DNA from: Pseudomonas sp. PB106
GTDB taxonomy: Bacteria > Pseudomonadota > Gammaproteobacteria > Pseudomonadales > Pseudomonadaceae
Reading direction: 5' to 3'
Length of the DNA stretch: 64,000 bases
Assembly: GCF_009764645.1 (NCBI RefSeq)
Contig: NZ_RWIM01000005.1
Span: forward strand, 112,658-176,657
Shown here piece after piece: positions 29,301-37,017 of this stretch (position 1 is its first letter; each line of letters opens with the position of its first letter). The notes below the pieces were generated by a model that was given only the letters and a program-made list of their open reading frames with translations, was not told the DNA's origin and made no database searches. The translations under genes and the position numbers were made by a program.

Positions 29301-32300
29301 CCGGTTACGTCGAACAGAACGACGCGCCAGTGAACACCCTCCCCGGCACGCAAAACGGCCAGGAAGACATCGTGCTGAACATCGGCGGGATCAGCGTCGC
29401 CGATGTCGATGCTGACCGCGACCCGAACGTCAACGACCGCGCCATCAGCGTGATTCTGACGGTCACCCACGGCACGCTGTTCCTTGGCGCCACCGTGCCG
29501 GGCGTGACGGTCAGCGGGGCCAACACCGCGAGCCTGACCCTGACTGGCAACCTCGCCGACATCAACACCGCGCTCGCCAGCCTGCAATATCTGGGCAACG
29601 CCAACTTCAACGGCACCGACACGCTGACCGTGCTCAGCAATGACCGTGGCAACTATGGCGATGCCGATGGCGACGGGATTCCCGGCACCGCCGCCGATGC
29701 GCTGACCGACACCGACACCCTGCAAATCATCCTCGCGGCGGTCAACGACAACCCGGTTGGGGTCAACGACAGCGCCACAGCGGTGGAAGCCGGCGGCCTC
29801 AACAACGCTTCTGCCGGGGTCGACCCGCGCGGCAACGTGCTGACCAACGACACCGACGTCGACATCGCCACCAATGCCGATCGCCTGCACGTGGTCTCGG
29901 TCGGCCCTGGCGCCGGCATCCAGACGCCAGTGCTGGGCGTCACGGTGATCAATGGCTTGTACGGCCAGTTGGTGATTGGCAGCAATGGTTCCTATCAATA
30001 CGTCGTCGATAACAACAACGCTGCCGTGCAGGCGCTGCGCCTGTTGGGCCAGACCCTGCGGGATGACTTCAGTTACGTGCTCGCTGACCTTGAAGGGGCG
30101 ACTTCGACCGCGACGTTGAGCGTGACCCTTCAGGGTGCCAACGACACGCCGCAAGGTCTCGATGACGACGGTGTGGCCATCGAGGCTGGCGGCGTCAACA
30201 ACGGCACACCGGGCAGCGATGCCAGAGGCAATGTGCTGACCAATGACCAGGACGTCGACAGCGCTGCCAACGGCGAAACCCGCACCGTGACCGGCATTCG
30301 TCCAGTGGCCGAAGCGGGCGCCGGCAATTTCACGCCGGTCAGCGGCGAGACGGCGATTTCCGGGCTCTACGGCACCTTGACCATCAATCCTGACGGCACC
30401 TACAGCTATGTGGTCGATAACAACAATGCCACGGTCCAGCGCCTGAGCGCCGGGCAACAACTGGTGGAATTCTTCAGCTATCGGCTGACCGACACCGCTG
30501 GGCTCGATGATGTTGCGCAATTGCGCATCGTCATTCAGGGCGCCAACGACAATCCCGTGGCCAGCGATGACGCGGCTTCGGCGCAAGCCGCTTCAACCAA
30601 TGGCTCCGCGTCGGAAAGCAATCCAAGCGGCAACGTCATCCAATTCCCCAGCCGTCCCGGGCCGATCACTCAACCGGGTGGCAATGGCGTCGATCAAGAC
30701 GTTGATGCCAACGACCAGCCGAGCAGCCAGTTGCTGGTCAACGGCGTGATCAACAAAAGCGAGGCCACCTACAACCCGGCCGTCGACGTGCTCAGTGGCG
30801 TGGCAACTGGCACCACCTCCGCCAACGGCACCGTGGTGGCGGGTCTCTACGGCACCTTGCGCATCGGTGCCGATGGCTCGTTCTTTTATGACGTCGACAG
30901 CACCAATGCACTGGTTCAAGCGTTGGCTCCCGGCCAGACCCTGACCGAGTTCTTCACCTACCGCGTCACCGACACCACCGGCCTGACCGACACCGCGCAA
31001 CTGGTGATTACCGTGCATGGTGTCAACGATCCACCGGTGGCGCAAAACGTCATCGCCGTCGCCACTGAAGCGGGCGGCGTCAACAACCTCACGCCGGGCG
31101 TCAACCCTTCGGGCGACGTTACGGTCAACGACACCGATCCCGACGGTGACCCACTGACGGTGACGCTGATCAAGTCCGGCGCCACTGCTGATCCAGGCAC
31201 GCCGATTGCGGTAAACCTCGGCGGCACGGTGATTGCCGGGCTGTACGGCACGCTGACGATTTTCCCGGACGGCAGCTACATCTACGAAGTCGACAACAGT
31301 AACCCGGACGTGCAGGCCCTGCGCCGTAGCGCCGATCTGCTCTCGGAACGTTTCACCTACACCGTCAGCGATGGCGTCGGTGCTACACCGCAAATCGACA
31401 CTGCCGAAATCATCGTGCTGATCCGTGGGCAGAACGACAATCCGCTGGCCAGTGATGACGCCGGTGTGGCCATCGAGGCCGGTGGCTTGAACAACAACCA
31501 GCCGGGCCAGGATCCCAGCGGCAACGTGCTGGACAACGACGCGGATGTCGATGGCGGTGAAATCCCCGGCGACCTGCCCAACTACGACTATGGCGAAACC
31601 CGCGCGGTGTCCTCGGTGCGCACCGGCAGCGAAGCCGCAACCGGTACTGCCGGCACCCTCGGCACCGAGTTGCGCGGTACTTATGGCTGGCTGACCCTGA
31701 ACGCCGACGGCAGTTATAGCTATCGCCTCGACAACAGCATGGCGGCGGTGCAGGCCTTGCGCGCCAGTAATACCCTGCTCGACGCGTTCAGTTACGAGGT
31801 CATCGACGCGGCCGGAGCCAGCGACCGCGCCACGTTGAACATTACTATTCAAGGCCGCAATGACACGCCGGTCGCGCAGAACGACAGCAACACCGCCGTC
31901 GAGGCCGGCGGTGCGAACAATGCCACTCCGGGTACCAATCCCAGCGGTAATGTGCTGAGCAATGACACTGACGTCGATGGCAACGGCGAAGTGCTCAGCG
32001 TGATCGGTGTCACTCAGGGCTCCTCGGTGGGCCTGATCGGCAGTGGTTTCAATGGCACCTACGGCGTCCTCACCCTGAATGCCGATGGCAGTTACAGCTA
32101 TCTGGTCGACAACCTCAACCCGCAGGTCCAGGCACTGCGCAGCAATGCCGACACGCTGACGGAGACCTTCACCTACCAGATCCGCGACCTCGCCGGCGCC
32201 ACCAGCAGCGCGACGCTGACCATCACCATTCGCGGGGCCAACGACAATCCGCTTGCCAGCGATGACAGTGCCGTGGCGATTGAGGCCGGTGGCACGTTCA

Positions 32301-34681
32301 ACGGCACACCGGGGGTCAATCCGAGCGGCAACGTGCTGACCAATGACACCGATGTCGATGCCAACGACGTCAAACTGGTCACCGGGATTCGCAGCGGCAG
32401 CGAAGCGGCGGGCGGCACCTTCACCAATGTCGTTGCCGCGCAGACCTTCAATGGTTTGTACGGCACCTTGACGATCAATACCGACGGCACTTACAGCTAC
32501 GTGATCAACAACACGCTGGCGGCCGTGCAGGCATTGAAAGTCGGCGATTCGCTGGTGGAAACCTTCACCTATCGCATGCGTGATATCGCCGGCGCCACCG
32601 ACAACGCGCAATTGAGCATCCGCATCGACGGTGCCTGGGATGCGCCGGTCGCGGCCAATGATACGGCGCTCGCCGTGGCTGATAACGGCAACGGCAATGG
32701 CGTCAATCCGAGCGGCAATGTGCTGCCCAACGACACCGATGTCGATCAGGGCGACAGCAAGATCGTCACCGGTATCCGTTTCGGCACTGAAGACACTGGC
32801 GGTAGTCTGTCTGGGGTCACGGCCGGCACCAACAACAGCAACGGCACGCTGATCAACGGCCTCTACGGACAACTGATCATTGGCGCCGATGGCAGCTACA
32901 CCTACAACCTCGACTCGAGCAATCCGACCGTTCTGGCCTTGGGCCCGCTGCAATTTCTCAACGAACGCTTCACCTATCAGGTCAGCGACCGTGGCGGGCA
33001 GACCGATCTGGCGGAAATCCACATCATCATTCGCGGGCGCAACTCGGCGCCGGAGGCCAACACCGACACGGCGACAGCGGTCGAGGCCGGCGGCAGCAAC
33101 AACAGTCAACCGGGGATCAATCCCGGCGGCAATGTCCTGGACAACGACACCGATGCCGAAAGCGACCCGCTGTCGGTGATCGGCATTCACACCGGCACGG
33201 TCAGCGACATCGGTACGGTGGGCAGCGTCGGCACGTCGTTGCGCGGACTTTATGGCGACCTGCTGATCAACGCTGACGGCAGCTACACCTACACCGTCGA
33301 CAACAATCTGGCCGCCGTCCAGGCCTTGCGCCAGAGCGGCCAGACCCTGAACGAAGTGTTCAGCTACACCATCGTCGACCGCTGGGGCGATACCAGCACC
33401 GCCGAGTTGCGCATCACCGTCGACGGGCGCAACGACACCCCGGTTGCCGTGGATGACAGCGCCACGGCGCTTGAGGCCGGCGGCGTCAATAACGGCACGC
33501 CGGGCAGCAACGCCACGGGCAATGTGCTGGACAACGACACTGACGTCGACAGCGTGGCCAACGGCGAAAGCAAACAGGTGCAGAGCGTGAGCAATCAGGC
33601 CGGGCAGTCCACCGGCGCCGGGCAAGTGTTGATCGGCCTCTATGGGCAACTGACGCTGAACGCCGATGGCAGCTATACCTACGTCATCGACAACAACAAT
33701 CCCGTGGTGCAGGCCTTGCGCACTGCCGGTGAAACCCTCAGCGAAACCTTCACCTATCGCATGGTCGACACCGCCGGCGCGACGTCGGATGCGCGCTTGA
33801 CCGTGGTGATTCAAGGGGCCAACGACGCGCCGGTTGCGCAGAACGACAGCGGTTTTGCCAGCGATCAGGCGCCGGCGCCGCAAACCACCGGTAACGTGTT
33901 GCCCAACGACGGCGATGTCGACAATAACGACAATCTGGTGGTGGTCGGAATTCGCACGGGGGCCGAGGCTGATTCCGGGACTGCGGGCGTGATTGGTCAG
34001 CCGATCATCGGCCTCTACGGCACGCTGGTGTTGAACGCCGACGGCAGCTACACCTACACCATCGATCAGAACAATCCAGCAGTACTGGCTGCTGCCGGTC
34101 TCGGGCAGATCCTGCGCGATGTGTTCACTTACACCATCAACGACCTTAACGGCGCCAGCGATCAGGCCGAGTTGGCGATCACCCTCGACATTGCCACGCC
34201 ATTCATTCCGGCGCCGGGCGGCAACAACTTCGAGCGCGACCCGAACACCCTGAACCGCAACTTCCTCATTCCCGATCCGCAACCGGCGGTGTTTGTCACG
34301 CCCGTGGTTGAACGCGTGGCAGAAATTTCCGAGCTGTCGGCCTGGGGCGTCGATGGCAGCAACCTGCGTCTGGCGGCGGTTGGTGAATTCACCAGTGAGT
34401 CGGTGGGCAATGGTCTGGGTCTGGTGCCGGGGCAATTCGTCCAGCAAGCGGTGCGCACCAGTCGCCTGGAAAGCGAACTGGATCTGCTGTGGATTCAGGG
34501 GCGTCAGGGCCGTACCGGGTTGAGTGCCGATGGCTTATTGAGTGATCCGTCGTTGTTCACTCTGAACCCGGCGGATCTGACGCACAGTCCGGCACACGTT
34601 GAACAACAACAGGAAAAACAACGGGCCAAGGGCTTCAGCGCGCAATTGCGCGATGCAGCGCAGCGGCGAGCACCACGGTAA
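23366..34681 (+). CDS. Giant DUF4347/VCBS repeat surface protein
   Basis: A 3771-residue protein, the longest gene here. In order: an N-terminal LEPRILFDG motif (residues 22-30) of the LEPR type found at the start of many giant surface proteins; DUF4347 (about 76-235) with H131 in MSHGAAG and C174 in LYGCDVG; about ten DUF11-like beta-sandwich repeats (250-1860); an SdrD-B-like domain (1863-1985); a cadherin-like segment with FNGTDTLTVLSNDRGN (about 2000-2126); eleven VCBS repeats (2127-3609); and a 160-residue tail. It has no Sec signal peptide and no RTX nonapeptides. Start ATG 23366 has GAGGG five bases upstream. A large extracellular adhesin is the likely role. The four export-type genes just downstream probably handle it. 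Confidence 0.88.
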   Translation: MQGSRSGFGGAHLRPQRQALALEPRILFDGAAASATVEQHHSDPAAPPAAVDAQVPQATPTEGRAATEQAPSAARSLLVIDSRIENRDQLLAQLPGNVTAIVVNVGEDGLAAISAALAQLGKVDSIQIMSHGAAGQFTLGSRTVTSDNIDSLGKTLEQWRGNLTQGADIQLYGCDVGAGAAGQTLVSELARWTGADVGASSNDTGSNKAGGDWTLETKVGDIDKSIAISSLAMAHFDGLLADAAPTATVSTGGSDVLLGDRFTFTVNFSNTSTQVGYAPFINLAMPATGKDGDDGVNFISATYLGQNLISHVVTFDANGNATHPLAKDANGNFLIINAATYGMRAGDKLVVIELPFASVTNQQPVIGVQVTASLSSLADTAFSNGTPDLTIRASGGFEFGNDALDNPTNDPSLIQAGTAAFVVHPTVITVSETINTPEGETATGPNYVRTLTLSATPAPGQTLTNVVITQPLPDNIQVNSITPGPGGRLTSITLHDGTVVTNPAEIAVLIAANDVYINSFTVAYDNLSGKTDTVVAFYVPEVDANGQPVINPVTGDAVTVTLGPPTASGQWVPLDPRDLTAPNTTIDFSGTGQGTQFIAKSITLLKTATMQNDVGHTGISPGDTLQYTLNLAISDYFAFGKDFFNEGQLVIRDQLSDGQTLSGTPTLTVTINGVVQTITLVTSVVNNADGSTSMVFDIAQSLRNAFSNIRGWLNGDLAFDDTLQGAVVAVLSYSAIVGQTYKPPSGNPHPDINEGDELGNTATVDGTLLQDQFNLTGESETDGSTTTSVIPTSNVDINLVEVNNGAPPGNGELRPGDEVTFELSYDLVTGDYEQFKLTAYLPLPLFDVNGITWGTGSDVGQWELGAGNTNGGGVVSVTSADGNSVVFDFGSFATNTTTGSRIVIRFTVRVGDQPFADQRSLDVLAQSSQQTTLTDRTLISSDVVAIVSVAEPVLNIKHGVVSGSNGTVTGTTGSWNPPGSTGVPFNGSVTDLSAVDGNINNIDGADRLRLVTAIENSGGGGAFDVSTSIALPSGLSFVGGSLAAANLQIYRGDATLLVLGTDYSVSGNQITFLDAGGQASLLAGRSGTAADTSGANVVVISYDVVVSATIEASRNLQTTATLSNYASVNGGTDFTPTDLTDLAAQQVAAPVIGKVFADGTLDNGDSSAAHTTGSDLVIGESMRYDIVVTLPEGTTQNLRIEDLIPPGMRLDTSFNNGLGYQIITTRAGSGALGADFAGSVLVSGFAGIGGTLGGDGVDGRWTFSVSSVSADNQTGNNTFVIRLQLVANNVIANQANVSLQNNAQLVFSDPDGDTPNGAVAVDRTVALTGGQPTVTVREPTLQVNQVITSTSGLGGYDQGDTVTFTITISNGNGATDFSAFDISFLDTLPTQLSNVTLVGVLYQNGATNNGGVAFEIVGGQLRTASGANIDIAKGGSIVLQLSGVVNASAAALSNIANVASVQWTSLDGGNAGERSGVDGVLNGGTLNDYRNLSTLLIPVAQAIEISRVGGLPDTAAPNPTTATVEQVTVGEVIRYRVVVLVPEGNNPNYQIQITLANGLQFISPDALVNALRIAFISNGGLTSDANLIVGGTLDIDGNENSAEALPITSDLSGLAPQGIFDPSRLTVITNPDGSQVVTFNLGNVVNGNGNDDDLEGISIEFNVRVTNIAANVAGAQLAVTAQEVVNGAGRAVSDTVFERVVEPSFSGLDKQIINFNPNPSGTVGNATVQLSFTQNGGLPAFDAQVSDNFAGGSNYTLLSVSINGVTYGPGNLPAGISFSTSGGLSVNFDQLDVGAQIQVRYSVDLPNSTIVASSNATLTWSSLPEDFTSWGGNTVGVDGTTTGERDGSAVGPNQYILRDNAGLGVISGTLWNDTASPTASVTPDGAGLAGQTVTLTWAGADGRLDTTADNLQFTTTTDANGQYRFGVLPLGVFRIDVPAGLVSYPQPIGDLRVRVDSDAGTLGQVTITLGDADTQSANAGYVEQNDAPVNTLPGTQNGQEDIVLNIGGISVADVDADRDPNVNDRAISVILTVTHGTLFLGATVPGVTVSGANTASLTLTGNLADINTALASLQYLGNANFNGTDTLTVLSNDRGNYGDADGDGIPGTAADALTDTDTLQIILAAVNDNPVGVNDSATAVEAGGLNNASAGVDPRGNVLTNDTDVDIATNADRLHVVSVGPGAGIQTPVLGVTVINGLYGQLVIGSNGSYQYVVDNNNAAVQALRLLGQTLRDDFSYVLADLEGATSTATLSVTLQGANDTPQGLDDDGVAIEAGGVNNGTPGSDARGNVLTNDQDVDSAANGETRTVTGIRPVAEAGAGNFTPVSGETAISGLYGTLTINPDGTYSYVVDNNNATVQRLSAGQQLVEFFSYRLTDTAGLDDVAQLRIVIQGANDNPVASDDAASAQAASTNGSASESNPSGNVIQFPSRPGPITQPGGNGVDQDVDANDQPSSQLLVNGVINKSEATYNPAVDVLSGVATGTTSANGTVVAGLYGTLRIGADGSFFYDVDSTNALVQALAPGQTLTEFFTYRVTDTTGLTDTAQLVITVHGVNDPPVAQNVIAVATEAGGVNNLTPGVNPSGDVTVNDTDPDGDPLTVTLIKSGATADPGTPIAVNLGGTVIAGLYGTLTIFPDGSYIYEVDNSNPDVQALRRSADLLSERFTYTVSDGVGATPQIDTAEIIVLIRGQNDNPLASDDAGVAIEAGGLNNNQPGQDPSGNVLDNDADVDGGEIPGDLPNYDYGETRAVSSVRTGSEAATGTAGTLGTELRGTYGWLTLNADGSYSYRLDNSMAAVQALRASNTLLDAFSYEVIDAAGASDRATLNITIQGRNDTPVAQNDSNTAVEAGGANNATPGTNPSGNVLSNDTDVDGNGEVLSVIGVTQGSSVGLIGSGFNGTYGVLTLNADGSYSYLVDNLNPQVQALRSNADTLTETFTYQIRDLAGATSSATLTITIRGANDNPLASDDSAVAIEAGGTFNGTPGVNPSGNVLTNDTDVDANDVKLVTGIRSGSEAAGGTFTNVVAAQTFNGLYGTLTINTDGTYSYVINNTLAAVQALKVGDSLVETFTYRMRDIAGATDNAQLSIRIDGAWDAPVAANDTALAVADNGNGNGVNPSGNVLPNDTDVDQGDSKIVTGIRFGTEDTGGSLSGVTAGTNNSNGTLINGLYGQLIIGADGSYTYNLDSSNPTVLALGPLQFLNERFTYQVSDRGGQTDLAEIHIIIRGRNSAPEANTDTATAVEAGGSNNSQPGINPGGNVLDNDTDAESDPLSVIGIHTGTVSDIGTVGSVGTSLRGLYGDLLINADGSYTYTVDNNLAAVQALRQSGQTLNEVFSYTIVDRWGDTSTAELRITVDGRNDTPVAVDDSATALEAGGVNNGTPGSNATGNVLDNDTDVDSVANGESKQVQSVSNQAGQSTGAGQVLIGLYGQLTLNADGSYTYVIDNNNPVVQALRTAGETLSETFTYRMVDTAGATSDARLTVVIQGANDAPVAQNDSGFASDQAPAPQTTGNVLPNDGDVDNNDNLVVVGIRTGAEADSGTAGVIGQPIIGLYGTLVLNADGSYTYTIDQNNPAVLAAAGLGQILRDVFTYTINDLNGASDQAELAITLDIATPFIPAPGGNNFERDPNTLNRNFLIPDPQPAVFVTPVVERVAEISELSAWGVDGSNLRLAAVGEFTSESVGNGLGLVPGQFVQQAVRTSRLESELDLLWIQGRQGRTGLSADGLLSDPSLFTLNPADLTHSPAHVEQQQEKQRAKGFSAQLRDAAQRRAPR
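29744..34194 (+). repeat. Array of eleven VCBS repeats
   Basis: Eleven in-frame units of roughly 400 bp within the giant gene. Each begins with a form of NDNPVASDD, continues VEAGGxNN-TPG-NPSGNVLTNDTDVD, then GLYGTLTINADGSYSYVVDN and ends TFTYxxxDxxGAT. Unit 3 is divergent and carries a Pro/Gly-rich insert; units 8 and 11 lack the EAGG element. Repeat similarity makes this stretch prone to recombination and to assembly error. Confidence 0.88.
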
Positions 34682-34724
34682 TGCAGTCGAACTGAAAAAA
34701 TTCCAAGAATGCAAAGGAATGAAC

Positions 34725-36263
34725 ATGCGTATAAATGCGACCCGGCTTCTTAGTACCGCCATCGCTTCTGCACTGCTGCTCAGTGCTTGCTCGTCAACGG
34801 AGCCCAAACCCTCCACCGATGAAGAAAACCGTCAGCGCATCATCGCTGATCAGTCACGCATGTATTCCGGCCAGGAGCCGGTCACCGCGCCGATCACCTT
34901 TTACGAGGCGGCGGCACGGGCGCTGAAATACAACCTCGACTACCGCCTCAAGCTGATGGAAAGCGCATTGGCTTCCGACCTGCGCGATGTTTCGAGCCAC
35001 GAAATGCTCCCGCGTCTGGTCGCCTCTGCCGGTTATGCCGGACGTGACAACGATTCCGGCGGCACCTCGATCGGCATCGAAGACCGCCAGGTCAGCTTGC
35101 GTCCATCGACCTCCGAAGAGCGTTATCGCGAAGTCTATGGCCTGGGCTTGAGCTGGAGCCTGCTGGATTTCGGCGTTGCCTATTACCGCACCCAGCAGAA
35201 ATCCGACCAGATCCTGATGGCCGAAGAACGCCGGCGCAAAGTCGCGCAGAACGTACTCCAAGACGTGCGCAACGCCTATTGGCGCGCACTCGGCGCCCAG
35301 CGCTTGATGCCGGAAGTCGACAAGCTGCTGATGCGCACCCACACCGCCCTGACCTCGGCCCGCGAAGCCGAAACCCGTGGCCTGCTGCCGCGTCAGGAAA
35401 TCCTCGCCTATCAACGCGCCCTCCTCGACTCGATCTACCTGCTGACCGTGCGCCGCCAGGATCTGGAGTTTGCCCAGGCTGAGCTGTCGGCGCTGATGTC
35501 GCTGCCGCCGGGCTCGAAAATGGTGCTTGCCGATGTGCCCGATCCGGCGCTGCCGGAAGTGCGCCAGAGCATGGCGCGGCTGGAACAGCTGTCGCTGGAG
35601 AACCGCCCGGAAATCATGGAAGAGTGGTACCGCAAACGCGTCAACCAAAAAGATCTGGAGATCGCCAAGGCGCAGTTGTGGCCGAACGTCAGCGTCGATT
35701 TCGGCTACAAGTACGACTCCAACAAATACCTCTACAACAACGACTGGATGAGCACTGGCCTGCAAGTGTCGATGAACCTCATTCGCCTGCTGCAATTGCC
35801 GTCGTTGAACGCCGCAGAAAAATCCCAGAGCGAAACCGACGACACCCGTCGCGTGGCGCTGTCGATGGCGATTCTCACGCAAGTACGCGTCGGCACCCTG
35901 CGCTATCAACTGGCCCGCCAAGAAGTCGAGTTCGCCGAAGACAGTCTGCGCGTCGACCGCAGCCTGCTCGACTACGCGCAAGCGGCGAAAACCGGCGCGC
36001 TGGGCTCGGAACTGGAAGTGATCCGTTCCGAGGGCCGTTATCTGCTCTCGCGTTATCAGCGTGAAGCGGCGTTTTCCAGTGCTCAAGCCGCCTGGGGGCG
36101 GATGTACAACTCGGTGGGCCTGGACGTGCTGCCCAAAGAAATCTCGCAACACGACATCAAGACGTTGGCCCGGGAGATCCAGCGCACCTTGAATGAACAG
36201 GAACAACAACGTCTGCTCGCCGCCACCTCGCAAGGAACGCCGAATGCGCAAAATCGCCCTTGA
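34725..36263 (+). CDS. TolC-family outer-membrane channel lipoprotein
   Basis: A 512-residue TolC/OprM-like protein. The signal peptide ends in the lipobox LSAC with Cys22, so it is lipidated like OprM and unlike classical T1SS TolC. Two outer-membrane-efflux repeats with long coiled helices follow (for example VLQDVRNAYWRALGAQRL and its second-half counterpart). I use ATG 34725, six bases after AAGGA; the ATG at 34719 overlaps that site. It begins 43 bp after the giant gene and overlaps the next gene by 20 bp. It should form the outer-membrane exit duct of the cluster. Confidence 0.9.
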   Translation: MRINATRLLSTAIASALLLSACSSTEPKPSTDEENRQRIIADQSRMYSGQEPVTAPITFYEAAARALKYNLDYRLKLMESALASDLRDVSSHEMLPRLVASAGYAGRDNDSGGTSIGIEDRQVSLRPSTSEERYREVYGLGLSWSLLDFGVAYYRTQQKSDQILMAEERRRKVAQNVLQDVRNAYWRALGAQRLMPEVDKLLMRTHTALTSAREAETRGLLPRQEILAYQRALLDSIYLLTVRRQDLEFAQAELSALMSLPPGSKMVLADVPDPALPEVRQSMARLEQLSLENRPEIMEEWYRKRVNQKDLEIAKAQLWPNVSVDFGYKYDSNKYLYNNDWMSTGLQVSMNLIRLLQLPSLNAAEKSQSETDDTRRVALSMAILTQVRVGTLRYQLARQEVEFAEDSLRVDRSLLDYAQAAKTGALGSELEVIRSEGRYLLSRYQREAAFSSAQAAWGRMYNSVGLDVLPKEISQHDIKTLAREIQRTLNEQEQQRLLAATSQGTPNAQNRP

Positions 36264-37017
36264 GTCCCGTTTCGGGGCCCTGTTGTTGGCCAGTCTGATC
36301 CTGCCCGTCCACGCCGAAGACAGTTCCTCGGCCCCCGCTCTGGAAAGTGCCAGTGCGATCCGCGTGTTGCTCGCCGCCGAACTGGAAACCACCCTCTCCA
36401 GCCAGATGGCCGGCACCCTCGGTGAGCTGAAAGCCGGCTTCGGCGAGCAGGTCGCCAAGTCCGAATTGCTCGCCCGCTTCAACTGCAATGAAGCCGAAGC
36501 GCGGGCGAAAGTCGCAGCAGCCGAACTGGCCATGGCCAAACAGAACCTGCAAGCGAAACAGCAACTGCGCCAGCTCAATGCGGTCGGCGACATCGAAGTG
36601 TCAATGGCGAACACCGAAGTGCAAAAGGCTGACGGCGCACGGGCCATGGGCGCAGCGCAGAGTGGTTATTGTCAGGTGCTCGCGCCGTTTTCCGGGCGTG
36701 TGGCCAAGGTCTACGTCAAGCCGTATCAGACCGTCACGGCGGGCACGCCGTTGTTCGATCTGGTCAGCGACGGCGCGTTGAAAGTGCGCCTGAACGTGCC
36801 GTCCAACCTGCTCAAAGACCTCAAACCGGGCCTGCCGCTGCAGGTCAGCATCCACGAAACCGGCAAGACCTACCCGGCCCATGTCAGCGGCATCAACTCG
36901 CGGGTCGATGCAGTGGCGCAAACCGTTGAACTGGAAGCCCGGCTCGACAACAAATACCCCGACCTGATGGCCGGCATGAGCGGCACCGCACAGTTCGATC
37001 AAGTCGCACGCCCATGA
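36244..37017 (+). CDS. Short periplasmic adaptor (HlyD/RND type)
   Basis: A 257-residue membrane-fusion-type protein with a signal peptide (LLLASLILPVHA). It has a split lipoyl-like barrel (about residues 55-80 and 138-170, LAPFSGRVAKVYVKPYQTV) joined by a short helical hairpin, then a beta-barrel. Both in length and in its cleavable signal it resembles small RND adaptors more than T1SS HlyD. Start ATG 36244 has AAGGA upstream and lies within the tolC-like 3' end. Its stop overlaps the next start (ATGA). It probably contacts the TolC-like duct. Confidence 0.86.
   Translation: MRKIALESRFGALLLASLILPVHAEDSSSAPALESASAIRVLLAAELETTLSSQMAGTLGELKAGFGEQVAKSELLARFNCNEAEARAKVAAAELAMAKQNLQAKQQLRQLNAVGDIEVSMANTEVQKADGARAMGAAQSGYCQVLAPFSGRVAKVYVKPYQTVTAGTPLFDLVSDGALKVRLNVPSNLLKDLKPGLPLQVSIHETGKTYPAHVSGINSRVDAVAQTVELEARLDNKYPDLMAGMSGTAQFDQVARP

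Noticed and set aside
29744..34194. Regular repeats as a CRISPR array
   Set aside because: The period is about 400 bp, in frame, and encodes VCBS protein repeats.
24920..34447. Very long open frames on the minus strand opposite the giant gene (for example 24920-30586 and 30593-34447)
   Set aside because: They arise from the high GC and repeat structure of the plus-strand gene. Their translations are low-complexity (His/Arg/Ala/Val), repeat in step with the VCBS units and have no domain or ribosome site.
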